A DNA stretch of 64,000 nt from Christensenellaceae bacterium (GTDB taxonomy: Bacteria; Bacillota; Clostridia; Christensenellales; CAG-138). Under the pieces are notes generated by a model. The model did no database searches. It was not told where the DNA came from and was given only the letters and a program-made list of their open reading frames with translations. The first letter of the stretch is position 1. Each line of letters starts with the position of its first letter. Position numbers and translations under genes: made by a program. Shown piece by piece: positions 16,823-26,358 of this stretch. Location: positions 1 to 64,000 of the forward strand of contig JAISKB010000007.1 of the NCBI GenBank assembly GCA_031261085.1, read 5' to 3'.

Positions 16823-16887
16823 ATTATAAAACCGAATAATGGATATGTCAATACCAATTGACGTAATTTGCGGTCAAATGTTATAAT
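16823..16887. promoter_or_regulatory. divergent promoters for the SGNH hydrolase and DUF1836 genes
   Basis: Minus strand: TTGACA (16851-16846), 17-bp spacer, TATAAT (16828-16823). Plus strand: TTGACG (16858-16863), 18-bp spacer, TATAAT (16882-16887). The two -35 boxes are only six bases apart, so the promoters may compete for polymerase. Confidence 0.75.
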
Positions 16888-16919
16888 ACGACAAACAGAA
16901 GGGAGCGTTTGCGCTACAG

Positions 16920-17372
16920 ATGCTATTTGAAAGCTTTCAATGCCCGCGTTGGCAGGAACTGCCGCAGCTGGAATTATATATGGATCAGGTTTGTTTTGTG
17001 ATTACCGGGGCGATTCAACCGCTCATTCCAAGTGAGGAAACGGCGCTGACCGCCACGATGATCAACAATTATGTGAAGATAAAGCTGATTGCGCCGCCCA
17101 ACAAAAAAAAATATGGGCCGGAGCATGTGAGCCGGCTCATTATGGTATCGCTGTTAAAAAGGATATTGTCGCTGAGCGAAATCGCGGCGGTGCTGGATGA
17201 TTTGTTTACCGGGCGGGATGCGCAGGCCGGATATGATCTGTGCGGCGCTGTGCTCGAGGCCAGCCTTCGGCAGGCGGAGCTGCCCGCGGATTGCCCGCCG
17301 CTGCTGGCCGCGGCGCTGCAGGCGCTTTCGGGCAAGCTGGCCGTAGAGGCGCTCATTTCAACGAAAGCGTAG
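16920..17372 (+). CDS. DUF1836 domain-containing protein
   Basis: 150 aa. Residues about 12-105 match DUF1836: LPQLELYMDQV, then LTATMINNYVKIKLIAPPNKKKYGPEHVSRLIMVSLLKRILSLSEI. This is a MerR-like winged helix arrangement, so a DNA-binding regulator is the usual guess. No effector domain is seen, and the last 45 residues are Ala/Leu-rich helix. The ATG has a rather distant AAGGGAG (14 bases), so initiation may be weak. Confidence 0.75.
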   Translation: MLFESFQCPRWQELPQLELYMDQVCFVITGAIQPLIPSEETALTATMINNYVKIKLIAPPNKKKYGPEHVSRLIMVSLLKRILSLSEIAAVLDDLFTGRDAQAGYDLCGAVLEASLRQAELPADCPPLLAAALQALSGKLAVEALISTKA

Positions 17373-17394
17373 CTTTGATATGCTCACACCTTAA

Positions 17395-17457
17395 CCCCTC
17401 TCACCTTGCGGGCGAGTGGGGTTTTTTTGACCCCGCAGGGGGCTAGGGGAGAGGGTA
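17395..17457. terminator. terminator with C/G-rich repeat between convergent genes
   Basis: CCCCTCTC pairs with GAGTGGGG around a loop and is followed by seven T at 17422-17428. A further GGGGAGAGGG at about 17446-17455 can pair back with the first arm. It lies between the DUF1836 gene and the minus-strand ABC operon. Confidence 0.6.
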
Positions 17458-17463
17458 CAATGC

Positions 17464-18018
17464 TTATAACTGAATCGTTTCCGCAGCGCCCAGCAGCGCC
17501 GCTTCCTCCGCATCGTGCGTGACCAGCAGTGTGAGCGGCATGGCCCCGCGCACCCGCGCGATGACCCGGGCCCGGGTTTCGTCATCCAGCCCCTTAAAGG
17601 GCTCATCCAGCAGCAGCACGTCTGCTGGGTATGCAAGCGCGCGGGCAATGGCGACGCGGCGCTGCATGCCGCCCGAAAGCGCGGGCGGGTACACGCTGCC
17701 GGCATCCTCCAGGCCCAAATCGCGCAGCAACGCTTCGGCAGGGGCCGCGGGGTTAACCAGCAGTATGTTTTGCGCGGCGGTGCGCCACGGCAGCAGGCGA
17801 TCCTCCTGAAACACCACCGAAAAACGCAGGCCGGCAAGGCCTTCTATGTATCCGCCCAGCAGCGGGAGCCGGCCCAGCAGCAAGCGCAGCAGCGTGGTTT
17901 TGCCGCTGCCCGAAGCGCCGCTTATGGCCACCACGCCGGTATTTGGCAGGGTGCAGCTGAATTGCCGCAGGGGCAGGTTATCGCCATAGCCGCAGGTCAC
18001 ATCATGCAGGCGTATCAT
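17464..18018 (-). CDS. ABC transporter ATP-binding protein, taurine/nitrate/sulfonate type
   Basis: 184 aa, short for this family (often 240 or more), ending soon after the H-loop. Walker A is SGASGSGKTTL near residue 34, Q-loop FQEDRLLPW, signature LSGGMQRRVAIARAL, Walker B VLLLDEPFKGLD, and H-loop LVTHDAEEA. The FQEDRLLPW wording is typical of the SsuB/TauB/NrtD group. The start overlaps the permease stop by 4 bases. The gene ends cleanly with a stop and then a terminator repeat, so the short C-terminus seems natural rather than a sequencing break. Confidence 0.88.
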   Translation of the reverse strand: MIRLHDVTCGYGDNLPLRQFSCTLPNTGVVAISGASGSGKTTLLRLLLGRLPLLGGYIEGLAGLRFSVVFQEDRLLPWRTAAQNILLVNPAAPAEALLRDLGLEDAGSVYPPALSGGMQRRVAIARALAYPADVLLLDEPFKGLDDETRARVIARVRGAMPLTLLVTHDAEEAALLGAAETIQL

Positions 18019-18746
18019 GCGCGCGCCTCCTTCAACAGCCGTATAATCAGCTTTTCTAGCAGCACGCTAAGCAGTATCACCGCCGCCGTCCACGCAAAAA
18101 GCTCGGCGCTTTCGAGGTATACCTTGCTCTGCATCAGGTTGCGGCCTATGCTTAGCGCGGGGGTGGAAATCACCTCGGCGGCGACGCCGCTCTTCCACGC
18201 AAAGCCCAGCGCGGTGGTGCAGGCCGCTAAATATTGCGGGCGCATGGAGGGCAGATAAATGCGGCGAATTCTATCCCATAAGGAAAGATGAAATACATCG
18301 GCCATCTCGAGCAGCTGCGCGTCCACCGCGCGCACGGCCTCCTGCGTGTTGATCCAGGCTATGGGCAGCACCATGAGGAAGGCGATGAACAGCGGCGTGA
18401 GGGAGTTGGAAAGCCACAGCAGCACCAATATGATAAACGAGGTGACGGGCGTTGCCTTGATGATGTTGCGCAGCGGGGAAAGGAACGCATCGAGCGGCTG
18501 GAGGAACGCGCACAGCGTGCCCAGCAGCGTGCCAGCGCACATGCCCAGCAAAAACGAGCATAGCACGCGCAGCAGCGTGGCCCCCAGCGACTGCCAAAAA
18601 TACAGCGTGCCCGCCAGACGCAAAAATGTTTTTGCAACAGCCAAAGGCGCAGGCAGCTTTACCTCGCTGCCCACGCCCCACGCTATCAGCTGCCATAGGG
18701 CAAGCCATACCAGCGCAATGATACAATTTTTTATGGTTCGCTTCAG
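18015..18746 (-). CDS. ABC transporter permease, taurine/nitrate/sulfonate type
   Basis: About 243 aa. The reading frame extends upstream of the first GTG (18674) to directly behind the binding-protein stop (TAA 18752-18750). The extension KRTIKNCIIALVWLALWQLI is a typical first membrane segment. The only start there is a CTG at 18746 with TTGGAG 10 bases before it, so a non-AUG start is proposed; the GTG at 18674 would lose that helix. The rest has about six membrane segments and the EAA loop (DVFHLSLWDRIRRIYLPSMRPQ) that contacts the ATPase. Confidence 0.82.
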   Translation of the reverse strand: MKRTIKNCIIALVWLALWQLIAWGVGSEVKLPAPLAVAKTFLRLAGTLYFWQSLGATLLRVLCSFLLGMCAGTLLGTLCAFLQPLDAFLSPLRNIIKATPVTSFIILVLLWLSNSLTPLFIAFLMVLPIAWINTQEAVRAVDAQLLEMADVFHLSLWDRIRRIYLPSMRPQYLAACTTALGFAWKSGVAAEVISTPALSIGRNLMQSKVYLESAELFAWTAAVILLSVLLEKLIIRLLKEARA

Positions 18747-18749
18747 ATT

Positions 18750-19766
18750 TTATTCACTCCAATAAAAATCTTGCTGGGGCAATGCGCCGCCCACGCTTTT
18801 GGGGTCGGCATCAAACAGCACCTGCAGCATGCCCTGCGCGGCGGTGCGCATTTCATCGCCGGTCAGGCACACGATGTTGCACTTGGGGATGGCTTTTTGC
18901 GCCAGCTCCGCCTTGGGTATAATACCATATTGCGCTATCAGTTGAGAAGCCATTTGGTGCTTTTTGTTTACAAAAGCGGTGCTGGCCGCATAGTCGGTCA
19001 AAAATTGCTTTATGGCGGCTTCGTTGCCGGCTATGGCCGATTTGCGCGCGATGATGCAGCCCATCACCATGGTGGTATCGCTCACCTTGTTCCACTCCTC
19101 GGTGAGATCCAGCGCGATGCGCAGCGTTTCGTTTTGCGCCATGGTGGCGGTCACGTTTGGCTCGGGCAGCATGCCCAGCTTCACATCGCCGCTGGCCATC
19201 AGCGTGGCCAGCTCGCTGTGCTCGCTATAGTATTCCACGGTCACATCGCTTAAACCGTTCTTCTCCAGCAAAAAGTTAAGGGCATATTCCGGCGTGGCGC
19301 CCTGGCCGGTTGCATACAGCGTTTTACCCGACAGGTCGGCGAGGGAGTGGATGGTGTCGCCATCCTCCAGCACATAGAGCACGCCCAGCGTGTTAACGGC
19401 CAGCATCACCACATCGCCCTCCAGCTTGTTGTAGAGCACCGATGCGAGGTTGGTGGGCACCGCGGCAATATCCAAATTGCCCGATATGATACCGGCGGTC
19501 ACTTCATCCGGCGCGGAAGCGATGGTGATGGCGTATTGGTTTGCGTATTGCGGCTCCATCAGGGCCACGATGCCCATGCCGGTGGGGCCTTTTAGCGCGG
19601 CGATGCGCAGGGGGGCGGGGGCGGGCTTTGTGGTTTTTTCCGGCACGGGGGCGGGCTCCGCCGCGGGTGCGGCCGAGGGTGCTGCAGGCGCTTGCGGCGC
19701 GGTGCAGGCAACGGCCAGGGATAGCAGGAACGCGCAGATCAGCACGAGCGCGAGTTGTTTTTTCAT
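18750..19766 (-). CDS. ABC transporter substrate-binding lipoprotein, NMT1/SsuA type
   Basis: 338 aa from MKKQLALV at 19766. Signal peptide with lipobox SLAVAC, then an Ala/Pro-rich linker to about residue 55. The body matches NMT1/THI5-like and taurine/sulfonate-binding proteins: RIAALKGPTGMGIVALM at the N-lobe and ALNFLLEKNGLSDVTVEYYSEHSELATLMASGDVKLGMLPEPN. Ligand not determinable. It begins an operon of binding protein, permease and ATPase, with the Crp/Fnr-type gene 32 bases upstream in the same direction. Confidence 0.87.
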   Translation of the reverse strand: MKKQLALVLICAFLLSLAVACTAPQAPAAPSAAPAAEPAPVPEKTTKPAPAPLRIAALKGPTGMGIVALMEPQYANQYAITIASAPDEVTAGIISGNLDIAAVPTNLASVLYNKLEGDVVMLAVNTLGVLYVLEDGDTIHSLADLSGKTLYATGQGATPEYALNFLLEKNGLSDVTVEYYSEHSELATLMASGDVKLGMLPEPNVTATMAQNETLRIALDLTEEWNKVSDTTMVMGCIIARKSAIAGNEAAIKQFLTDYAASTAFVNKKHQMASQLIAQYGIIPKAELAQKAIPKCNIVCLTGDEMRTAAQGMLQVLFDADPKSVGGALPQQDFYWSE

Positions 19767-19798
19767 AATGGATACCTCATACTTTCTTGTGGATTGTT

Positions 19799-20461
19799 TT
19801 ATATGCCGGCTTCGCCGCCGGCCGGGTTGGTCAAATAGATGCTGCGCCCATCCCGCCGGATAAAGCCCGCCTGTTCCAGCTCTTTGAGCGCGCGGTACAT
19901 GGTGGCGCGGCTGATACACAGCGTATCGGCCAGCGCATCCATACCGCGGGGCAGCCGTACCTCGCCGGTTTGCGGCAAGCAGCACTGCGCCAGGTGGTTC
20001 AGCAGCTTATCCGTCGCCGAGGGGCTGCCAATGCTCTCGATGCGGTCGGTTAAAAAATGGATGCGCTGCGTAAGGTAGGCGATATAGTTGCGCGTGAGCG
20101 TAAAGTCGGCCCGCAGCATTTCCGCAAATGTATCTTCCGGGAAAAACTGCACGGCGCAGCCCTTGCGGGTGGAGATTGCGGTGGGCGCGCCGCTCACATC
20201 GCTAAAGAGCATGGCCGCGCCCAGCAGATTGCCCGGCACCAGCTCGCTCATACGGATAGCGTGCCCACCCTTAACCACTTTTACGACCTGCGCGCTGCCG
20301 CGCAGCAAAACGCCCAGCGCGCGGGTTTTTTCCTGCGCGGCAACCACGGTTTCTCCTGGCGCATATTCGCGCAGGAACGCGCCTTTCTTCAGCGCCTTCG
20401 CTAACACTTTGGGGTTTACGCCCGCAAAGAGCGGGTTTTTTAATACTTGGGCGGTAAGCAT
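19799..20461 (-). CDS. Crp/Fnr family transcriptional regulator
   Basis: 220 aa. Residues about 15-130 form a cyclic-nucleotide-binding beta-roll (PGETVVAAQEKTRALGVLLRGSAQVV, then LGAAMLFSDV). A dimerisation helix follows, then a winged helix near residues 165-210 (DALADTLCISRATMYRALKELEQAGFIRRDGRSIYL). No four-Cys FeS motif of Fnr is evident. It precedes the binding protein, permease and ATPase genes and probably controls them. Two related inverted sites flank its promoter, consistent with self-regulation. Confidence 0.87.
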   Translation of the reverse strand: MLTAQVLKNPLFAGVNPKVLAKALKKGAFLREYAPGETVVAAQEKTRALGVLLRGSAQVVKVVKGGHAIRMSELVPGNLLGAAMLFSDVSGAPTAISTRKGCAVQFFPEDTFAEMLRADFTLTRNYIAYLTQRIHFLTDRIESIGSPSATDKLLNHLAQCCLPQTGEVRLPRGMDALADTLCISRATMYRALKELEQAGFIRRDGRSIYLTNPAGGEAGI

Positions 20462-20486
20462 GGCGGCGCCTCTTCCTTACAAAACA

Positions 20487-20555
20487 GTATCATTTGAGAC
20501 TATTTTAGTATACATGCATTCGCGGGAGATTGCAATAGGTCTCATAAAATGATAC
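20487..20555 (-). promoter_or_regulatory. promoter of the Crp/Fnr-ABC operon flanked by inverted sites
   Basis: On the minus strand TTGCAA (20535-20530), a 17-bp spacer and TATACT (20512-20507). GTATCATTTGAGAC at 20487-20500 (around the start site) and GTCTCATAAAATGATAC at 20539-20555 (just upstream of -35) are near-mirror copies of one motif, GTATCATTT(TAT)GAGAC. Their placement around the promoter suggests binding by the encoded regulator. Confidence 0.6.
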
Positions 20556-20613
20556 GGGTACAACACCTTTCACAAACCTACTTTTGCATAACCTCCAAAA
20601 CAACGCGGTACGC

Positions 20614-20643
20614 AAAAAGCGCGCCTTTTGGCGCGCTTTTTGT
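20614..20643 (-). terminator. terminator of groES-groEL
   Basis: AAAAAGCGCGCC, a TTTT loop, and GGCGCGCTTTTT form a symmetric hairpin about 20 bases past the groEL stop; it can work in both directions. Confidence 0.9.
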
Positions 20644-20661
20644 GGTTCAAGCCGGTTTTGA

Positions 20662-22311
<1,650 letters not shown>

Positions 22312-22349
22312 TTATGCTGCTCGAAATTATTTTATGAAATGCCCTGCGG

Positions 22350-22634
22350 TTATTCCACTACCGCGAGTATGTCGTTTTGCCGCACGATGGTGTATTCCTC
22401 GCCATCCAGCTTTAGGTTGGTGCCCGCATAGGTGGATACCACAACCTTATCGCCCGGCTTTACATACATGGTGACTTCTTTGCCGTCCACGGTACCGCCG
22501 GGGCCTACCGAAAGCACTTCGGAAACGACGGGCTTCTCTTTGGCGCTGCCGGTGAGTATGATGCCGCTTTTGGTGGTTTCTTCCGCTTCGATGCTCTTGA
22601 GTACGATTCTGTCGAGTAAGGGTCTGAGTTTCAT
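22350..22634 (-). CDS. groS: co-chaperonin GroES
   Basis: 94 aa from [13 protein letters not shown] at 22634; the in-frame extension to 22691 falls over the CIRCE region and is rejected. AGGAGG lies upstream. The mobile loop region ([14 protein letters not shown]) and roof ([11 protein letters not shown]) are intact. It caps GroEL, encoded next. Confidence 0.97.
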   Translation of the reverse strand: MKLRPLLDRIVLKSIEAEETTKSGIILTGSAKEKPVVSEVLSVGPGGTVDGKEVTMYVKPGDKVVVSTYAGTNLKLDGEEYTIVRQNDILAVVE

Positions 22635-22680
22635 TTGTATGCCTCCTATAATAGATTCATTTATTATGATACAACCGGGG

Positions 22681-22746
22681 TTAGCACTCAAAGCACGCGA
22701 GTGCTAACAACGTTGTTATGATAGCGCACTCGCATGCAAATTGCAA
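22681..22746 (-). promoter_or_regulatory. groES promoter with perfect CIRCE operator
   Basis: TTAGCACTC, nine bases, GAGTGCTAA at 22681-22707 is an exact match to CIRCE, the HrcA repressor site. Upstream on the minus strand TTGCAA (22746-22741), 17-bp spacer and TATCAT (22723-22718) form the promoter, so the operator lies just after the start site. HrcA itself is not in the window. Confidence 0.95.
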
Positions 22747-22791
22747 GGGCGGCGCATAGATTTTCACAATTGCTTTGCAATCTCTAAAATA

Positions 22792-22820
22792 TTGTGCCCC
22801 GGGCGCGCATTTGATATAAT
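22792..22820 (+). promoter_or_regulatory. promoter of the dCMP deaminase gene
   Basis: TTGTGC at 22792-22797, a 17-bp spacer, and TATAAT at 22815-22820. Confidence 0.65.
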
Positions 22821-22857
22821 CGAAAAAGGAAATATGGTGCGAGGGGGATGTGTGGCC

Positions 22858-23316
22858 ATGGAATGGAGCAAATGGGATAAACGGTTTATGGAGCTGGCGC
22901 ATACCATTGGCGAGTGGTCGAGCTGCTATCAGCAAAACCGCAAAATTGGGGCTGTCATCGTGCGCAACAAGCGCATCCTCACCACGGGCTACAACGGCGC
23001 GCCCGCGGGCATTGTCAGCTGCCTCGATAAGGGGGAGTGTATGCGGCGCAAGCTGAACATACCCAGCGGCACCCAGCATGAGCTGTGCTTTGCGATACAT
23101 GCCGAACAAAACGCCATCATACAGGCGGCCAAGCTGGGGCTTTCCATAGAGGGCGCCACGCTATACTGCACGCATCAGCCCTGCGTAATCTGCGCGAAAA
23201 TGATCGTAAATGCCGGAATTTCCCGGGTGATCTATGGCGAGGGCTACCCCGACGCCTTCGCGCTGGAGATATTTAAGGAGGCCGGGGTGGAGCTGCATAA
23301 ATACGAAGAGGAATAG
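22858..23316 (+). CDS. dCMP deaminase family protein (ComEB-like)
   Basis: 152 aa from the ATG at 22858, with GAGGGGG about ten bases upstream. It deaminates dCMP to dUMP for thymidylate synthesis. Zinc site: HAEQNAI (His ligand and catalytic Glu) and PCVICAKMI (two Cys ligands). The N-terminal RFMELAHTIGEWSSCYQQNRKIGAVIV and GYNGAPAG are typical of the dCMP/ComEB subgroup. Complete. Confidence 0.92.
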   Translation: MEWSKWDKRFMELAHTIGEWSSCYQQNRKIGAVIVRNKRILTTGYNGAPAGIVSCLDKGECMRRKLNIPSGTQHELCFAIHAEQNAIIQAAKLGLSIEGATLYCTHQPCVICAKMIVNAGISRVIYGEGYPDAFALEIFKEAGVELHKYEEE

Positions 23317-23346
23317 AATTTTGGGCGGCCCATACCGGCACGCAAC

Positions 23347-23386
23347 AAAAAACAGGCGCTTTCGCAGCTGCGAGGGCGCCTGTTTC
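23347..23386. terminator. bidirectional terminator
   Basis: AACAGGCGC pairs with GCGCCTGTT, with A-run before and TTTC after, between the convergent dCMP deaminase and trpS genes. Confidence 0.85.
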
Positions 23387-23408
23387 AAACGTTTTTATCA
23401 CTTTAACA

Positions 23409-24407
23409 TCATACGTCCAAGCCGACTTTGTGGTATACATCCGCCAGCGTTTGCGCGGCGCGCGCGCGGGCTTGCGCGGCCCCCTTGGCTATCACCTCGC
23501 GCAAATACCCTTCTTCGGCCAGCAGCTTATTGTAGGTCTGCTGCAGCGGCGCAAGGTCGGCGATAACGGCCTCGGCGGTTTCGGTTTTAAGGTGGCCATA
23601 ACCCTTGCCCGCAAAGTGCGCTTCCGCCTCGGGTACGGTCATGTTGGCAAACACGCTGTAAATCGCCAGCAGGTTGGATACCCCCGGCTTGGCCTGCGGG
23701 TCGAAGTGGATGCTGCCCTCGCTGTCGGTCACGGCGCGCTTGAATTTTTTGAGTATGTCGGCGGGGTCATCCATAATGGCGATATAGCCGTTGGGGTTGG
23801 GGTCGCTCTTGCTCATCTTCTGGCTTGGGTCCTGCAGGCTCATCACGCGGCCGCCGGCCTTGGGGATATATCCGTCGGGTATCACGAAGGCGTCGCCATG
23901 CGCGTTGTTGAAGCGTATGGCAATATCCCGCGCGATTTCGAGGTGCTGTTTTTGATCGGCGCCCACCGGTACCAAATGACTTTGATATAACAGGATGTCA
24001 GAAGCCATCAATACGGGGTAGGTGTAAAGGCCCGCGTTGATGTTATCGGCATGCTTTACGCTTTTATCCTTAAACTGGGTCATGCGGTTGAGCTCGCCCA
24101 TATAGGTGTAGCAGTTCAGCACCCAGGTAAGCTCGGCATGCTCCGTAACGTGGGATTGCACAAACAGCGTGCTGGTACTTGGGTTTATGCCGCAGGCGAG
24201 CAGCAGCGCCACGGTATCCATGGTGCGGCGGCGCAGGGCCTCCGGGTCCTGCTTCACGGTGATGGCGTGCAGGTTGACCACGCAGTAGAAGCACTCGTAA
24301 TCCTCCTGCTGCAAAAGCGACCAGTTGCGCAGCGCGCCCACATAGTTGCCCAAGGTGGGGGAACCGCTGGGCTGTATGCCGCTGAGAATGGTTTTTTTGT
24401 GTGCCAT
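23409..24407 (-). CDS. trpS: tryptophanyl-tRNA synthetase
   Basis: 332 aa from the ATG at 24407, ten bases after GGAGG; a TTG two codons upstream is less likely. Class I synthetase. HIGH-type motif [21 protein letters not shown] and KMSKS-type motif QKMSKSDPN. The family QFKDKS and [10 protein letters not shown] are present. No T-box is visible in the short (about 45-base) leader, unlike valS. Confidence 0.96.
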   Translation of the reverse strand: MAHKKTILSGIQPSGSPTLGNYVGALRNWSLLQQEDYECFYCVVNLHAITVKQDPEALRRRTMDTVALLLACGINPSTSTLFVQSHVTEHAELTWVLNCYTYMGELNRMTQFKDKSVKHADNINAGLYTYPVLMASDILLYQSHLVPVGADQKQHLEIARDIAIRFNNAHGDAFVIPDGYIPKAGGRVMSLQDPSQKMSKSDPNPNGYIAIMDDPADILKKFKRAVTDSEGSIHFDPQAKPGVSNLLAIYSVFANMTVPEAEAHFAGKGYGHLKTETAEAVIADLAPLQQTYNKLLAEEGYLREVIAKGAAQARARAAQTLADVYHKVGLDV

Positions 24408-24458
24408 CGCCAAAATACCTCCATGTATATCATCTTAACTTCAAGCTATGCTCTCCGA

Positions 24459-24509
24459 ATTATAACCGACTTTCGGCAGGTTGGCAACCGCGCGAAAACA
24501 TGCTATCAT
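24459..24509. promoter_or_regulatory. divergent trpS and dnaX promoters with overlapping -35 boxes
   Basis: Plus strand (dnaX): TTGGCA 24481-24486, 17-bp spacer, TATCAT 24504-24509. Minus strand (trpS): TTGCCA 24487-24482, 17-bp spacer, TATAAT 24464-24459. The palindromic TTGGCAA supplies both -35 boxes, so polymerase can occupy only one at a time. Confidence 0.75.
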
Positions 24510-24569
24510 AAAAGCGTGGGAGCGTAAGGCTTCCCCCGCAAAAATCAGGGCATTAATAGGAGAACGACC

Positions 24570-26162
24570 GTGAGCTATCGCGCGCTGTACCGCCAATACC
24601 GGCCCGCCACTTTTAACGAGGTAATCGGGCAGGAACATATTACCACCATACTCAAAAACCAGGTAAAGGCGGGGATGATTTCCCACGCATACCTGTTTGC
24701 GGGCAGCCGGGGCACAGGCAAAACCAGCGCGGCCAAAATACTCGCGCGCGCGGCCAACTGCCTGCAGCCGCAAGAGGGCGAGCCCTGCGGGCATTGCGAG
24801 GCCTGCTTGCGCACGGCGCAGGGCAATGTGGATATTGTGGAGCTGGATGCGGCCAGCAACAACGGCGTGGAGGATGTGCGCGCCATATTGGATAAGGTGC
24901 GCTACACCCCGCTGGAGCTCAAAACCAAGGTATACATTATAGATGAGGCGCACGCGCTATCGCCCAACGCGTTCAACGCGCTGCTCAAAACGCTGGAGGA
25001 GCCGCCCGCGCATATCCTGTTCATACTGGCCACCACCGAGCCGCAGCGCATACCCGCCACCATTATATCCCGCTGCCAGCGGATGGATTTTCACCGCCTC
25101 ACCGTGCGGGATATGACCGCCCGCATGCAGGATATCCTCGCCCAGCTGGGCGCTACCATCGAAGATGAAGGCTTATTGGCCATCGCCCGGGCGGCGGAGG
25201 GCGGCATGCGGGATGCGCTGAGCCTTGCCGACCAATGCCTTTCGTTTTGCGGCAACCATGTGGCCGCGGCGGATGTATACGGCGTGCTGGGCAGCATGGA
25301 AGACAGCTTCCTTTACACCATGGCGGATGCGCTCCTAAGCTGCGATGCGGGCCAGGCGCTTGCGCTGCTCGACCGCGTGGTGCGGGATGGGCGGGATTTA
25401 AAGGTGTTTGTACACGATTTTGCCCTGCATATGCGCGCGCTGCTGCTCACCAAGCTGTGCGGCGGCGCTTGCAGTGATATACTCGACTGCACCGGGGATG
25501 CCATGCGCCGCTACGAAGCGCAGGCCGAGGGCGCGGGGGAGGTGCGGCTGCTGCGGGCAACCGAGCTGCTGCTGCAGGCGGAAGGGAAGCTGAAAAACCT
25601 CAGCCTGCCCCGGGTGCTGATAGAGAGCACGCTGGTGCGCATTGCCCAGCCCGAAGAAAAGGCGTCGCTGTATGATTTGGCCGAGCGCATCGAGAAGCTG
25701 GAGCAGCAGCTGAAAAACGGCGTTGAGGCGGTAAACCCCACGCAAAAAAAGGCGGCCCCCAGCATAGGCGAAGCTGTGCCTTGGCCCGAGAGCCCGCCGC
25801 CGGCGGAAGAAACGGCCAGCGCGCCGCCCGCGCAAGCGCCGTCCAGCCCCCCTGGCGCGGCTGCCGAAGGGCCCGCGGGGCTGTGGCGGCAGGTGGTGCA
25901 TTTGTTAGAGGCGGAGGATAAGCCCCTGGCCGTGATGGCGCGCTACGCCAAGCGCTTTGCCCTGCAGGATAGCGTGCTGGAGGTGGGCTTCGACAGCCCG
26001 GTGTTCCAAATGGCGCTATCGAAGCCCGGGCCGTTTGAAAAGCTGCAGGGTTTTTTGCAGCAGGTCGCGCCGGGGCATGCGCTGCGGCTCACACAGGGCG
26101 GCGGCGAGGATGCGGAGCAGCGCGCGCGGGCACTGTTTGGCGATGCGCTCAAGATAGAATAA
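24570..26162 (+). CDS. dnaX: DNA polymerase III subunit gamma/tau
   Basis: 530 aa, GTG start after AGGAG. Clamp-loader ATPase. Walker A is GSRGTGKTSAAKILA near residue 45, a four-Cys zinc module follows (CLQPQEGEPCGHCEAC), then the DEAHALS Walker B and the SRC arginine-finger region (ISRCQRMDF). Residues about 395-430 are a Pro/Ala-rich linker, and the C-terminus is the tau-specific region. At codons 392-394 the mRNA reads A AAA AAG (25745-25751), the heptamer used for frameshifting in E. coli dnaX, so a shorter gamma form may be made. YbaB and RecR genes follow. Confidence 0.96.
   Translation: MSYRALYRQYRPATFNEVIGQEHITTILKNQVKAGMISHAYLFAGSRGTGKTSAAKILARAANCLQPQEGEPCGHCEACLRTAQGNVDIVELDAASNNGVEDVRAILDKVRYTPLELKTKVYIIDEAHALSPNAFNALLKTLEEPPAHILFILATTEPQRIPATIISRCQRMDFHRLTVRDMTARMQDILAQLGATIEDEGLLAIARAAEGGMRDALSLADQCLSFCGNHVAAADVYGVLGSMEDSFLYTMADALLSCDAGQALALLDRVVRDGRDLKVFVHDFALHMRALLLTKLCGGACSDILDCTGDAMRRYEAQAEGAGEVRLLRATELLLQAEGKLKNLSLPRVLIESTLVRIAQPEEKASLYDLAERIEKLEQQLKNGVEAVNPTQKKAAPSIGEAVPWPESPPPAEETASAPPAQAPSSPPGAAAEGPAGLWRQVVHLLEAEDKPLAVMARYAKRFALQDSVLEVGFDSPVFQMALSKPGPFEKLQGFLQQVAPGHALRLTQGGGEDAEQRARALFGDALKIE
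25744..25806 (+). promoter_or_regulatory. candidate frameshift or slippage site in dnaX
   Basis: Seven A at 25744-25750 then G place A AAA AAG in the zero frame. A -1 slip adds 56 codons and stops at TAA 25919-25921; a +1 change meets TAG at 25765-25767. GGCGGC directly after the A-run can pair with GCCGCC about 45 bases on, giving a possible stimulatory stem. Either outcome removes the tau tail. Confidence 0.5.
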
Positions 26163-26168
26163 GCTTAG

Positions 26169-26200
26169 GTTCCCTCTCCTTTTTTGGAGCGGGAACTTTT
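26169..26200 (+). terminator. terminator after dnaX
   Basis: GTTCCC-T-CTCC pairs with GGAG-C-GGGAAC around a T-rich loop and is followed by TTTT. Confidence 0.75.
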
Positions 26201-26284
26201 ATATTTCGCCTTAAGCCGCGCCAAAAAACGCCTGTATCCGGTTTTGTAATTTCCTGTAAAAACCTGTATTTTGCTGCTAGTGCA

Positions 26285-26313
26285 TTGTAACAACACAAAA
26301 TGTATGATATAAT
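26285..26313 (+). promoter_or_regulatory. promoter of ybaB-recR
   Basis: TTGTAA at 26285-26290, a 17-bp spacer, TATAAT at 26308-26313, 45 bases before the ATG. Confidence 0.75.
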
Positions 26314-26358
26314 CTAAATGGAATATTGGCTTTATTAGTTTTTTTGCGGAGGTTTTCG

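Noticed and set aside
24440..24569. Small SRP RNA gene before dnaX, a location used in some Firmicutes
   Set aside because: The conserved SRP Alu/domain IV motifs are not present; the stretch is explained by two divergent promoters and leaders.
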